Of a stretch of DNA of 64,000 nt, positions 1 to 11,900 are shown piece by piece (positions within the stretch are counted from its first letter, which is position 1; each line of letters begins with the position of its first letter). Position numbers and translations under genes: made by a program. The stretch spans positions 4,650,001 to 4,714,000 of the forward strand of contig CM064422.1 of assembly GCA_032690845.1 (NCBI GenBank), written 5' to 3'. The notes beneath the pieces are model-generated. The model was given only the letters and a program-made list of their open reading frames with translations. It did not search any database and was not told the origin of the DNA. The DNA is from Eleusine coracana subsp. coracana. Its lineage: Eukaryota > Streptophyta > Magnoliopsida > Poales > Poaceae.

Positions 1-360
1 CTTATTTGTGTCGTTTGTGTTTTGTAAGACTATTTGCTTGTGGTACTTATATCTCTTTATTGCCTCTTTGTGATGATGTATTGTTTTATCTCCTTCTACT
101 AGATGTATTTGTGTGATAATATTTGTCATATGTAATGTCTTATATTCATATGCTTAACTAATGCAAATCATCATGTATGCATAGTGTTAGGGGGAGCTCT
201 CATTCTCTCTCTTTAAATATGTGCATTTGTTATACTATCTCCAATCTTTTAGTTAGGCACACCTTTAGGTGGAGCTCCTCACAAATTGTTCCGTTTCTAT
301 ATCACTTTATGATAAATTAGTTGTATTATCATCAATCACCAAAAAGGGGGAGATTGAAGG
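1..360 (+). mobile_element. 3' end of the internal region of a copia LTR retrotransposon
   Basis: No open coding region is seen. The segment is AT-rich and ends in a polypurine tract (343-360, a run of A then G followed by agattgaagg) placed directly against the LTR start at 361. That is the normal plus-strand primer position. The long non-coding stretch before the polypurine tract, and this type of tract, resemble SIRE/Maximus-type copia elements. The family assignment is inferred, because pol lies outside the window. Confidence 0.6.
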
Positions 361-1813
361 TGCATCTAGGCCCCTAATTTTATTTTGGTGATCGGCGCCA
401 ATACAATTAAGAATGGACTAATGTTTCAATGAGCATGTGTATAGAAGATGGTTCAATTATTGATGACAAAATGCATAGAAGCTCAAATACTCAAAGAAAA
501 GGAGAAAACAAAGTGGCTAAGAAATTTCAAGATGATACTCAAAAATTTGCTCAAATATGAAGCTCATGGAGTTTTTACTTTATTTTTGAGTATAGAAAAA
601 ACCGTACTATTAAGAGGGACACAAAAGTGTGAAGCAATGATGAACTAAGAGTAAAATCCAAAATTCCACAGCCAAAACACTTTTCTAGGGCAAAATCATT
701 GGACTTGTCCGACCCATCGGACAAGTCCATCAGACTCCAGAACCTTTGCCACTCTAGGTCGTCGGACTTGTCCGACGGTCATCGGACATGTCCGATGACC
801 AGCAAGTCCGACCCATCGGACTTCACTGTCGGACTCCAGTACTTGTGTCAAACCCTAGGTCAACTTGTCCGAGGCATCGGGCAAGTCCCTCGGACTCCAG
901 AACCGGCACCAACTTGTTCCATCGGACATGTCCGATGACCATCGGACTTGTTCGATGGAGATCTGAGAAATATCCATCCAAACGGCTCTTTTTCTTCTTG
1001 AGCTATAAATAGACCCCCACTTCGTCCCTTGTCTGGTTGGTCACTCATTCCACTCAAAAACACTCTCAAGCCCACTTTGCTTTCCAAATCTCTCCTCTCT
1101 TACTTCCAATCTTGATTTGTGAAGGGATTGAGAGAAGATTCAAGAGCTCCATCGACTTCAAGCTTCCATTGTCTCAAGCTCTTGGTTCATCCTTACCGCC
1201 GATCACGTTTGTGTTTGTTACTCTTGGGGATTTATCCCCTAGACGTTTAGAGGTACCCGTAGAGCTCCCAACTTGTATGGTGACGCCTCGGGAAGTTTGT
1301 ATTGACCCCTTCTTCGTGGAGTTTGCTAGTGGAAAGCCAAGTTTGATCTTTGTGGTCACTTGGAGAGGTTAGGGTTGAAAGAAACCCGATCCTTTATAGA
1401 TCCCTCAACGGAGATGTAGGCTTCTTTGTGGAGCTGAACTTCGGTGAATAAATCTTGTGTCTCCCCTTGTCCTCTTTTACATACTTGTTATTTACTTGCT
1501 CTTGCTCATAACTTGCTAGATAGGGTTTGTCTCGTTTCTCTTAAATTAACTTGTGTAGGTTGCTTGCTAGTTGCTCCCCTCATTTCTACAACTTTCTCTA
1601 GCTTGTAATTACTAGATCCTAGCTTGCCTTCTATTAGTTTAAAGTTTTAATCGGCCGATTTACTTTTCTAACTCGTGCCATCGGACAAGTCCATGGGACT
1701 TTCCTCACTATCATCGGATAAGTCTGACACTGCGTATTTGACTTTTATTATTAAGTGATTTTTAGGGACAATTGCCTATTCACCCCCCCCCCCTCCCCCT
1801 CTAGGCACTTTCA
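361..1813 (+). mobile_element. 3' LTR (about 1.45 kb) of a SIRE-like copia retrotransposon
   Basis: The LTR begins TGCATCTAGG straight after the polypurine tract and ends GGCACTTTCA, giving the TG...CA termini. The end is fixed by the decayed LINE reading frame, which resumes at 1814. A TATA box (ctataaat, 1003-1010) would drive the element promoter. Two blocks (about 700-960 and 1680-1735) are packed with short palindromic variants of tcggac-atgtcc-ga. The C tract at about 1780-1800 is typical of the U5 side of such elements. The 5' LTR and body lie to the left of the window, so the target duplication cannot be checked. Confidence 0.75.
1003..1010 (+). promoter_or_regulatory. TATA box of the retrotransposon LTR
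   Basis: The sequence ctataaat lies about 640 bp into the LTR, followed by pyrimidine-rich sequence. It is the only strong TATA in the LTR and would put the U3/R boundary near 1035. Confidence 0.5.
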
Positions 1814-4330
1814 CTAGGCACTAAGCACCAGACATTGTTTCTTCACCAGCCCAGAAGAAAGCTCGACGACGGGCTTCAAGTGCATCAATGAAGCCTTGCG
1901 GAACCTCAACTGCACCCATTGCATATACATGTAAGCTGTCAAGAACCGCGTTAACAAGTACAAGGCGCCCGCTATGGTTGAGCAGGCTTGCCCACCACCC
2001 CGACAAGTACCTGTCTGCACTCGATATGATGGGGCAAAGGCTGAGAGCTTCAATTTTTCAATAGAGAGAGGGAGACCGAGGTATGTCTGGGGAAAGTCAC
2101 CTTGCGTGCAACCAAGAATGTTGACAAACTGAGCAAGATCATCTAGAGGAATATGCATCGGCACAAGTGTGCTCTTGTTGTAGTTAATGGCGAGCCCCGT
2201 GGCTTGTGAGAAGCTTGCCAATAGATCTTTGAGTCGCATCATGGCGCCGACTTCCGCCCGTGCAATGATGAGTGTATCATCAGCATACTAGAGAACAGTG
2301 CATGGTCGATCAGCGGCAAGTGGGTGACGCAAGAGGAGATCAGTGGCGAGCATTTGCTGCAGCAGGTCGGCCACGAGGAGGAACAAGTATGGGGATAGGG
2401 GGTCGCCCTGCCGCAGTCCCTTGCGACAAGAAATCCATCGCCCGGGTACCCCATTAAGGAGAATTGCAGATTTGGCAGTTTGTTGCAGCTTCTTCATCCA
2501 TTCACACCATTTTTCTGGGAAGCCACGTGCAACAAGGATGGTGATCAAGCTATCCCAACACACACTATCAAAGGCCTTAGCAAAATCAAGCTTCAGGACA
2601 AGCGTCGGAGCCTTGCGTTTATGGCAACATTGGATAAGCTCAGTTGCATACACAAAATTTTCAGAAATCGATCAGCCCTTGATGAATCCAGTCTGATCAA
2701 TATCCACCAATTGTGTGATCTGCAGTTGCAACCGGGAGGTGAGGATTTTGCTGGCAATCTTCATGGGGCAGCCTTGTAATAAGATAGGACGAAAGGCATT
2801 AGGTGTCAAAACATCCGGTGTCTTTGGCAGTAGGACCACATAGGCGCGATTGACGCGTTCGAGATCAGCATTACCAGCATGGAAGGCAGAAAGAAAATCC
2901 ATCACAGCAGGCATCACCATATACCAAGCAAACCGGTAGAAGCCGAGACCAAAACCATCAGGCCCAGGTGCACTGATTGGACTCATTGCTCTGATCGTTG
3001 CTTGAGTTTCGAAGACAGTAAAAGGTTCCATCAATGGCAATGGGTCTACCTTTGGCAAATGACAGTAGAAATCATTCACATCAAAACTCCAGGAGGTGGT
3101 AGCAGGATTCCCAAGCAGCAAGGAGAAGTGATCACTCAAAATCCTCTCTTTATCTGCATGACTAGTGAACCGAACACCATCAACCTCTAGTGCTTTGATC
3201 TGGTTTCGACGAAGCCACTGCGAGGCATGAGCATGGTGAAATTTTGTGTTCTCATCACTTTCTTTCATAGCCCGGAATTTTCCTCTTTGTTTCCAGTATG
3301 TAGCTCGGGCTTTGAGTAGTTGGAGGAGCTTTTCACGGCAAAGTGACCGCAAAATAGTTTCCCCTGCACACAAAAGCCGGTACTCCTCGAGCAGGTCTAG
3401 CATGTGAATGATGAACTTGCAGTTGTTAATAAGAAAAGGAGTGTGTTTGTTTTTTGACCACTTCTTGGCAACGCGATGAGTGTCCTTCAGCCGGGCAGCA
3501 AGCCCACCAGCAGGGCCACCTGCATGGTCAGTAGTAGCATACCAAACCAGTTCAACTGAGGGGAGGAAGGACGGGTCATGGAGCCAAGCATTTTTGAAGC
3601 GAAAGCAGCGGGTCTTTGGAACATCGGTGTCAATCGTGATCAAGAGAGGTGCGTGGTCAGAAGTGACGTGAGGGAGTGAGGTGAGGGTGGTGTTGGGGGT
3701 GATCATGTCGAGCTCAGCATTGAAGAAGGCACGGTCTAGCCATGCTAGGGTGAGATTTTGTCGATGGTTCGACCAGGTGAAAAGTCTATCAAGAAGGGGG
3801 AGCTCCTGTAAAGAGAGATCATGGATTACAGTGTTGAAGGCTTTAGCAAGGCTAGCGTTAAAATTTTCATTGTTTTTCTCATCAGGCGAACGAATGAGAT
3901 TAAAATCTCCGATGATAATCCATGGACCAGAGACTTGATGCTCAATGTCTCGGAGCTCAGCAAGGAAGTTTGGGGTGTGACGATGGTCAAAAGGGGCATA
4001 GACGTTTGTGAGGGTAAAGGTAAGGTCAACAAGAGTGGCAGTGAGGACGGTGGTGAGCGAGAAAGATTGACCCCATGAGGCTAGGAGGGCAAGCTGAGAA
4101 CCATCCCAAACGGTGGTAATGCCGCCACGTGAGCCATCAGCAGCAAGAGAGCAGTGACCAGAGAGGGAGGAAGGATTTGAATTTGGCTGGGGTAATGTTG
4201 TCGAGCTTGGTTTCCTGGATGCAAGCAACAGAGAGGTGGCAAGAGGCGAGAGCGTCTCGCACGGTGATGCACTTCTCATCTTCACCAAGACCGCGCACGT
4301 TCCAGGAAACAACAGTTAACTTATGAGTTG
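1814..4330 (-). pseudogene. Decayed L1-type LINE ORF2 (APE endonuclease + reverse transcriptase)
   Basis: Read on the minus strand, the segment starts near 4318 with an apurinic endonuclease N-terminus (SWNVRGLGE, then CIQETKL), continues through GDFNLIRSPDEK and the TSDHAPLL motif, and passes into reverse transcriptase (SAPGPDGFG, LDFAKAFDSV, GLRQGDPLSPYLFLL). The catalytic box YADD is present at about 2275-2290, but the Gln codon usually found before it is TAG, consistent with a C-to-T change. Further lesions are a frameshift near 4150, one between 2650 and 2680, a break near 2060, and a Lys codon turned into TAG near 1824. The element is cut at 1814 by the copia LTR, so the zinc-binding C-terminus and 3' tail are displaced. 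It cannot make a working protein. Confidence 0.9.
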
Positions 4331-5110
4331 ATATCAGATAAGCAAGGGGACGCCAAAGGGAGAGCAGAGAGGAGAGTACATTACTGAAGGGTAGCAGGAA
4401 AAAAAAACAAGGACATAGAGAGGAGAGCAGCTAGGAGCGCGCGATCCTAGCATCAATAGTGCACAGAAATTCTTCAGACTTTATAAGAAATGCAATATTT
4501 CTCCATGCCGGCCTTTAGGCTGTTTCACTACTCACCAGTGAACTTCTGTATCATCAGTTCAGTGACCCAGCAGCACATCATGGTTCTTCCCATCAACTCA
4601 AAATCCTTGCTTGCGTCTCGAGGAATTATGTAAATTATTGACGTGTAGAAATCCATTTCTTTCTTATTTGATCGAAGCTGCAATTTAGGACCAAATTCTC
4701 CTCTATGCATACGGCGTACCTGCGTCAAGACTAAAACTCTGAAAACACACCACCTGCTATTCCTGGTCCATTGCAATCTTAGCACATAATACAGCTTCCT
4801 GGTCCATTGCAAAGCGCATCTGCAATCAGCATGAGATGGTCGCGCATAATGACTGAATACGACCTTTGAAAGAAGGATCGGAAATCAAGAAGCACGTAAA
4901 CGACTTGCAGGTCCGACGACAAGCCCCGCCGCCGCGGCGAGTTCCTCAGCGTCTCGGACTTCAAGCCTCTCGAAGCCAACAACGTCGTTGCGGCACAATG
5001 GTGCGGTGGCGTGAGGTTCGAGCGTCAAACTGAGAGATTCGAGCGCAGGTGCGCGACGGCGGGGCCAGCGAGATCGGCGGCGGCGGCGCGCGGCGCGGTC
5101 GGGTGCCAAT
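4331..5110. other. Probable LINE 5' flank, then an unidentified GC-rich segment
   Basis: Positions 4331-4440 may be the LINE 5' untranslated region. From about 4910 to 5110 the plus strand is GC-rich and reads open as an exon-like stretch (for example EFLSVSDFKPLEANNVV). There is no start codon, splice context or family I recognise. It may be a captured gene fragment. Confidence 0.3.
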
Positions 5111-6648
5111 TCCTCGGTCCGAAATACAATTTACAAAACAGTCCCTGTAATTTTCACAAAACCCCCTAGTTTGGATCGTGATCTAACTATTTACATATAA
5201 ACCCCTATAGTTTGGATCTCTTTTAATAATCACAATCCGTATATTTACATATCACCCCTATTAATGTTGAGATCATTACAAATATGCCCCTGATTTCGAC
5301 GGCCGGAGTGGTGAGGCCTAAACGGGCCTCCCAACCAACTCCCTTGCAATCTCAAGCAGGAACCAGTTCCCGCAGAAAGAACCGGCGGACGAAACGCGGC
5401 ACCGGAGGTGGGCGGAGCGCAGGGTAGGCGCGCGAGAACGAGCGGTCCGGTGAGCATGACTTCCGACGAGCTCGACCTATGCTGTAATTGCAGCTGCGAT
5501 GGTGGCCGTCCAGCACCAGCTCCAATCGGACGCAGGCTGCGGCCGAACACCGAAATCGGACGCGCCGTCCATTTCGAGAGGCATCCTTTGTGTGCTTACG
5601 TTATTAAGCTCAAATTACCGTCTCGCGGAAGTTGGAACTATGTCCGGTCAGTGGTTGAGCCGACGTCATGGGACAGCAATTGAGAATGTCTTGCTGTCAA
5701 TATCTTTGTTCTTCTTATTCATCTCAATAAAAAGAACTTTGGTCATCTTGAAGGGAGTAGCAAAATTACAAAACTCATATTTGTTAACCTGGTAATCATA
5801 CAATTATATGCAGTGAGATGACTCCTACCATTTCTAGCCACTGGCTCCAGCTTCCTTGTGCTTTCCGTATACGTCCCCCTTATCAAAATCTTAGATCCCA
5901 TCAGGTGATCAAGCAATAATGGCTCTTAGGTGACCAGTATCTGGACTGAATAAGTTGTAGAGACTTAAAAAAATGAAATTGAGCTGCAAAAGCCTGAACA
6001 TCGCACAGGCCTCATGATCTGGTTCATAAGTTTAGTTCCGCCGTACTGTCTGAGCTCTGTTTTCCAGCCTTAAAAAACATATTCTGGGTTTCTACGAAAC
6101 TGGAATCGGACAGGGGCCTCATGATCCGGTTCATAAAGGTCAAAGGATACGAGACACTTTTTTAACTGTAATGATCCGGATAGGGGAATAAAATCTTGCC
6201 ATTTTGCGTTTTCCATTTTTTATATATGAGTGGGTGAGTACTATTAATCTTTGCAGCAGCTGCGCGCATCACAATTAAGGTTTATTTTCATATGCGCACA
6301 TGCATTTGAGATTTTTTATATATATCATCACGCAACAAGAAGAAACGGACATGTGATTTTTTTTGTTCCTGACATTATTTATAGCATGTACAAATATTAT
6401 TAATAGTGATTTGTTAGGCACTATAAAAAGTGGCGATTTCTCCAAGATCAGTATAATGATGAATGACTTGGTTTTTATTTCTGTTCCAACTGAGATAGCT
6501 GAGGTCTAGTAAAAGTAAAGCATACACTGAAAACAACATTAGTAGCTAATCTAATTTTGCAAATTTTATTACACAATCAATTCGTTTTACCGGATATACC
6601 TATGGTTTTACTTGCGCTAAATTTTATTTCATTCACTCAAATATATAA
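5111..6648. other. Intergenic sequence, no gene seen
   Basis: Positions 5115-5290 repeat the phrase tagtttggatc among tracts of cccct. This looks like one terminal arm of a MULE-like element whose partner arm I could not find. The rest is AT-rich with short non-coding frames only. Confidence 0.3.
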
Positions 6649-7520
6649 GAGCATCTCCAATTATTATGTAAAAAATTACCCCCTAAACATAGGATTTAGG
6701 AGTTTTCTAAATCTATTGAGAGTAAAAATAAGGCACGTCCTCTAACAGTTCCTAATAATTCGTTTTCTAAAAATTAAAATCATGTTATATATGACCTAAT
6801 AATATGTTGGAAGTAAAAAAACTATGAAAATCTAGTTTTAGGGAGTTCCAATCAGGTTGCTAAATATGGAGATGTATTTTGTTTTGGAAGTTGCTATGTT
6901 TAGGGATCTCATTTAGAAAATGGTTAGAGGTTTGTTTTTTTAGGGATAAAGTCCACTTTACTCTCTCCAACTATTATTAAAGTTCACTTAACCCCCTGAA
7001 TTATAAAACCGTTTGTTTTACTCCCTCCATGTTTGCAATACTATTTACTTTGTTCCCTTGGATAGTTTTGCTAAGTGACTTTGGCACCCTGATAATTAAG
7101 AAAGGCTCGGGCTCACTTGTCAGGCACCGGTAAACTAGTGGTGGCGATCATGAAGGTCAGCCAATTCTTCGTGTGTTGTATCAGTTGTAAAGGCGAAGGG
7201 GTGGAAGGGGCAATGTTAAGACGGAGGTGGACTATTAAGCTATACGTCAAGGCTGGTGAGCACGTGGAGGTCTTCCCCGCTTACAGCAATAGCAATTTCG
7301 GCTCACTTCGGACGTCACGGTGGCAAAATCACCCAATAACCACTCTAGGGGAGAAAGTGAATGGTATTGTAAACTTGAAGGGAGTAAAACAAACAGTTTT
7401 ATAGTTCAGGGGGTTAAATGAATTTAGGTGATAGTTGAAGTAAAGTGGACTTTATCTTTTTTTTATAACTTTTTAAATTTTAATTTAGAAACTTTATTTA
7501 CATAATGGTTGAAGATGCTC
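6649..7520. mobile_element. Tourist-like (PIF/Harbinger) MITE, interrupted by a second MITE
   Basis: The left end reads gagcatctccaattattatg. The right end is its imperfect reverse complement (cataatggttgaagatgctc), with similarity continuing over about 38 bp. The element is flanked by TAA on both sides (6646-6648 and 7521-7523), the 3-bp target duplication of the Tourist group. Removing the nested element at 6943-7456 leaves about 350 bp, a normal MITE size. Confidence 0.75.
6943..7456. mobile_element. MULE-type MITE nested inside the Tourist element
   Basis: Inverted repeats of about 100 bp start gggataaagtccacttta and end with the mirrored taaagtggactttatc. The flanks gttttttta (6934-6942) and tttttttta (7457-7465) match at 8 of 9 bases, the size of a Mutator-class target duplication. 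The T-rich target makes this duplication weaker evidence than usual. The interior has no transposase. Confidence 0.7.
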
Positions 7521-7523
7521 TAA

Positions 7524-8332
7524 CAGAGCAAACAGCTTGCTTCTGATAGGTCGTATCCAGCGAATGATATATAATTAACTCCATGGATTTGCGGCAAACT
7601 AGTACACGCCAAGCTGAAATTGTTATCGCTTAGAAGCAAGGAGGACACACCAGTATCTTATATCTGGTGGAGGCTGAATCATAACCTCTTGAGACGTCAA
7701 TTGCAGCAACCACCATCGTCTCCAGGTCACTACCTTTTGTCTCGTTGCAGAAAGACCGGAGGTGTCGCCTACGTGCTTTCCTCGTCTTCACACGCTCGTT
7801 CTGACGATTCCAGTTGTACCCTAGCAATGAACACCTGTATCCTCCTCTCGTCAACGAGCTTTACACAAGTAAGAAAACGAACGGAAGCAGGAAAAAATTA
7901 CGCAGAAGGTAAAGAAGAAAAAATACTCTTCAACTTTTACTGGAGTGAGGCTCTTTTTCGAAGACATAATAATAAACTTTCACTGATGTAAACGGAAACG
8001 GAAAACCTCTGGAAGTTATTTTTGTACATCTAGATCACTTTCCTTTTTCTCTCTATACTTATTTCCGGTCTCTGCCTGTACGCACCACATCCCTTCTCGC
8101 TGGGCCGATCGGTCTTTGATCTTCGGCAGGGAGTGTCTTCTTCTTTGCTCGGAAGTTGGAAGCACGCCGCCGCCGAGATTACCGGAGCCGAAACCGAGCT
8201 GGAGATTTGAGGCAGGAGCGCGTGGTATATTCATGTTTCTAGCTAGCTGTTTTCGATCTCTCGCCAGCTGGAATCAGCTGAAACGCTGATGACGCGGTTC
8301 CTTGTTCAGCGTCGCTCGATCGATCGAGTCGC
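7524..8332. other. Downstream flank of the 94-residue protein gene
   Basis: No independent gene is seen. The part adjoining 8333 should hold the 3' untranslated region of the minus-strand gene. Open frames here lack start context, splice logic or recognisable motifs. Confidence 0.4.
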
Positions 8333-8776
8333 TCAGAACGCGCAGCAGTAGTAGATGAACCGCCTCCACGCGTTCTTCCTCTTCCGGGCGCCGGCTGCCG
8401 CCGCGACGGCCGCGGCGGCGGCGGCCTCCTTCTCCGCCAGCGGCACCGGCGAGTCGGCGGTCCTCAGCATCTGCCACATGAGGTGCACGTCCCGGTACTC
8501 GCACGTCTGCACCTCCTTCCTCAGCTTCCTCAGGCCTGCATATGCATCAATCCATCCGTCGATCAGAAATCAAGCCTGGTCGATTGGTATAGATCGAACA
8601 AGGAATGAAACACAGCAACGGCGCCGCTATAAGCCTGCGAGACGACCGAGAGAGATTGAGAGCTCCAGTTAAGCGGCAGGTGATAATAACTTACCGGTCT
8701 TTCGCCGGAGCCCGACGCGCGTCGCGAGGCCGAGCCAGACCCTCTTCACCGGCACGGCAGCTCGGTCCATACACAT
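8333..8776 (-). CDS. Small conserved-type plant protein of unknown function (94 aa)
   Basis: Two exons on the minus strand, 8695-8776 and 8333-8535, are joined by a 159-bp intron with GTAAGT donor and TATGCAG acceptor. The junction falls inside a Gly codon and the frame stays open to TGA. The protein starts MCMDRAAVPVKRVWLGL. It then has a basic-acidic core, LRKLRKEVQTCEYRDVHLMW (residues 29-48), a low-complexity Glu/Ala stretch (about 62-77), a basic patch RKRKNAWRRF, and the end YYCCAF. There is no signal peptide or membrane span. The core resembles a family of short uncharacterised plant proteins with a CEY-DV-MW motif, but I know no function for it. A strong TATA box lies 205 bp upstream. 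An in-frame second Met at residue 3 is an alternative start. Confidence 0.75.
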
Positions 8777-8980
8777 CTTCTTCGATCTGATCCTCTCTCC
8801 TTCCCTGATCTGTTCTCTCTTTCGTCACCACTCTCCCCAGAATCCGTGTGAGTTCTTTCTTCCCCACTTGCAATAAGTTTCAACTCTCTCACTCGATCAA
8901 TAAAAATCCCCGTCACTCGCCGCCGCCTGCTACTAGGTGCTAGCTGATGAGAGCCGTGGCTAGTGCCGGTCGTGTTGGGG

Positions 8981-8992
8981 ACCTTTTATAGG
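8981..8992 (-). promoter_or_regulatory. TATA box of the 94-aa protein gene
   Basis: The minus strand reads CCTATAAAAGGT, a near-perfect plant TATA box. It lies about 205 bp before the ATG at 8776, predicting a transcription start near 8950 and a 5' leader of about 175 nt. Confidence 0.65.
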
Positions 8993-11900
8993 CGAGGAGG
9001 AGGAGCTTGCGGCGCGAGAGGAAGGGAGTGGGAGACAAGGGAGATGCGCGTGCGATCCGGTGCTTTTCGGGGCCCGGCGCTGTCGTACGTCCGATCTGGA
9101 CCCGCGAGCGGCAGGGGTTGGTCGCTGTCCGCGGCCGCTGGCCAGGTGTCGCTGTCTCCGCCACGGACGGGCTTCCTCGCGGCTTCGCGCAATCCCGCGC
9201 GGCCGCGTCAGGGGATCTGACGGCTCCCGCGGCGTGAGCTGGTTAACCGTCCCGCGGAAAAACGGAAAAAAGAAGAGAAGGGGTGATGGTTTCCAGTTTC
9301 GCCTTTTCATCGGGCCGGACGCCAGCGGCGGGACCGGAGAGGTGTTGGTGGAGTGAGGCCGTGAAACCGGCGGCGTGCGCGATCACGTTCTGACGTTTAC
9401 AGCGCATGCTTTTTCGTGTGGCGGATCGACGAGGTTGTACAGCCTAAGTCAACTCTGTAGTGAGGCAATCGATGTCAGTCACGGCGACACGAGGGTGACT
9501 CGTCATCACTCCTGCATCCGAGATTTTAGGCATCGATCTTTGGTCTCGGCCGGAATATGGTAAAAGGAGTGAACTCGTCACATGTCCTCGCTGAAATTTG
9601 GTTCATCAACCACCAACCGAATCGCTAATTGTGTCACGAGCTACTGAGTACTGACTAGGCACGAACATCAACTAGAAAAGAATGGAAGTGTGTAAAGGGG
9701 TAGTAAAATTGTATAATGACAATTGTTAAGGTTTCGTTTGGTACAGTTTATTGTAGGTTATATCTTTTGATATGTAGGTATAGTAGAAACTCTATTGTAT
9801 AAAAGTATAAGCTACGATAAATAAGATTTTTTTTTAATTTATAAAACTATAGCTACAGAGAAAATACTGTAGCAATATAATGAGCATAAGCTGCACCACT
9901 ATAAGTTATGCCAAATGAACTCTTATTGTATCGCCTCTTATACATAAGCTGGATGTAATAACTAGGGATATAGTTATGACTTTGTGAGAATGCTAAAATT
10001 TGACCGGATGATTTAAAGGAATATTTACCTGAATTTGTGGTAATTTCATCTACGTGCGAGTGATTTGATCTTAAAGGCATATCCTCTTACTCTAGTCACA
10101 CTAGGGGTAGGGTTTTGGCGTTAAGTGTTTCATATGGGGGTTTGTATACTTCAATGGACTCAAAATGAGCCTGGCTTAGATGGTTGGATTTATTGATTGG
10201 AACTAATTCATCAAGATTTGAATCTCAGATTTGATATGAGTATTATATTTATGACTAATTATTCGATGACTTCTATGGATATCGACGAGGATATGACAAC
10301 TTTGATGCAGAATGACATTGGCCCTTGGGTCTGATGCTATCAATAGTGGAGGCTGGAGTCTAGTTGGATCATCATGAAAGTCCAACCATGATGGTGGCAA
10401 ATGTGGTCTAGCAATTTTTGCTCTAGTGGGATCATCAAGAAAGTCATGAAATTACCCGCACAAAAGAAAAGTCATGAAACAATCAATCAAGATCCATTGA
10501 CAATGAAAAAAAAAACCGTGCGAGCGAAAGAGTTGGATTGCCTGAGTGAAAAATTCTAGATAGGCATGACTTGCTTTTCGAATACAAAATTGGATGTATG
10601 AATTTCGGCTATATTTTGATGGGGACCCGAGGAGCCACGAGAATAATGCCAAAGTCTAATATTTTACTTTTTATATTCTTTATTTTTTTGTGTTCCTTGC
10701 TATGACCTTCTCCTTTTTTAATTACTCGCCATGCTCATGCCCTTCAACGTCTTTGAACTACAATAAAGGGATTACTGTGGAATTCAAACTTTGCCCCCCA
10801 CGGAAACTGTTCGGAGCCTCCAGTACAGCGCACAGTGTAGGACTCCTTTTTTTTCGTTAGTGGGCAACTTGCATCGCCGACTCATGCTCCAACACCACGT
10901 CTCGTCAGACTCCAAGGCCTCCAGCCTCCAGCGATGCACCTTTCTGTACGGCCCGCACAACCGCAACATCTATGACCAAGCACGATGAGACGCCACGCAC
11001 TACGAGCAACATCTTCGAGCACGATGCGTTCCCCTGTACTAGTACACGAGTAGCTATGCCGACTAGCTTGTTGTTGCGGCAGTGCGGTGACCAACAAAAC
11101 AAGCTTGCATTGATGATCAGCTCCTGTTCCCGGGCACGGCCGTCCGTACGAAGCCAATGATCCCTCCTCCCTTTTTTCCGTGAGTGCGCGCCGGTCATTC
11201 GCTCGGTCGTCGTCACTTAGTATCTCGCCGGCCGCCAGTTGCGCCGAGTGCGTCTCGATCGTCCTCTGGCGTCGCGCTCCATGTACAAGGCGCACGATGT
11301 TGCCGGGCTGCCCTGGCGCGCGTCGTGCGTGCATGCACTTCGACGCCGGCTGTCGCTCATCATCATCAGCATTATCATCAGCTTGTGCGCAGGTGCTGGT
11401 TCTGTTGTGGCGTCTGGGTCAGGGCAAAACCTTTTTACTCGGTTGCCAGTTGATGCATGCTTGCATCTGCACACCGAGGTGAGTCCGCCTTGGATCAACG
11501 CACCGTGTCCGCGTCGGCGTCATCACGCACGCGCCGCCTTTCTCTCTTTTTTCTTCCTTTGGAAAAAAAAAATTGGATTGGTCGTACTCTCTTTTCTGCG
11601 TGTGTGAACGAACAGTCATACCCCACTACCCAGCTGTTTAGAGACCTTCCACTTCCGCCGCCTCATCGTTCTCGCAATGATGCTGCATCCAGAATGCACG
11701 CAACAGGAGTCCTACTCGGCTTTCCCAGTGGTCTGAAAACTCAGATTTATTTTGACGCCGATTTCTCATCAGCCTCGTGACAGCAAATGGGCGCGGCACC
11801 CATAAGATGACAAGAAGGATCGGCTGTGTGTGGCTGTCGTTCGCGAGCTTTTACCTTCCCTTTTAGCAATGGGATCCATGCAGGCGCTCCAACGAGTTAT

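Noticed and set aside
699..1087. Open frames on both strands in the LTR rich in SDP/TCPM phrases
   Set aside because: They are translations of the tcggac/gtccga palindromes in several frames and have no family match.
10784..11780. Cluster of overlapping frames of 60-150 codons on both strands
   Set aside because: GC-rich composition gives open frames in many frames at once. No consistent codon pattern, start context, splice sites or motifs were seen.
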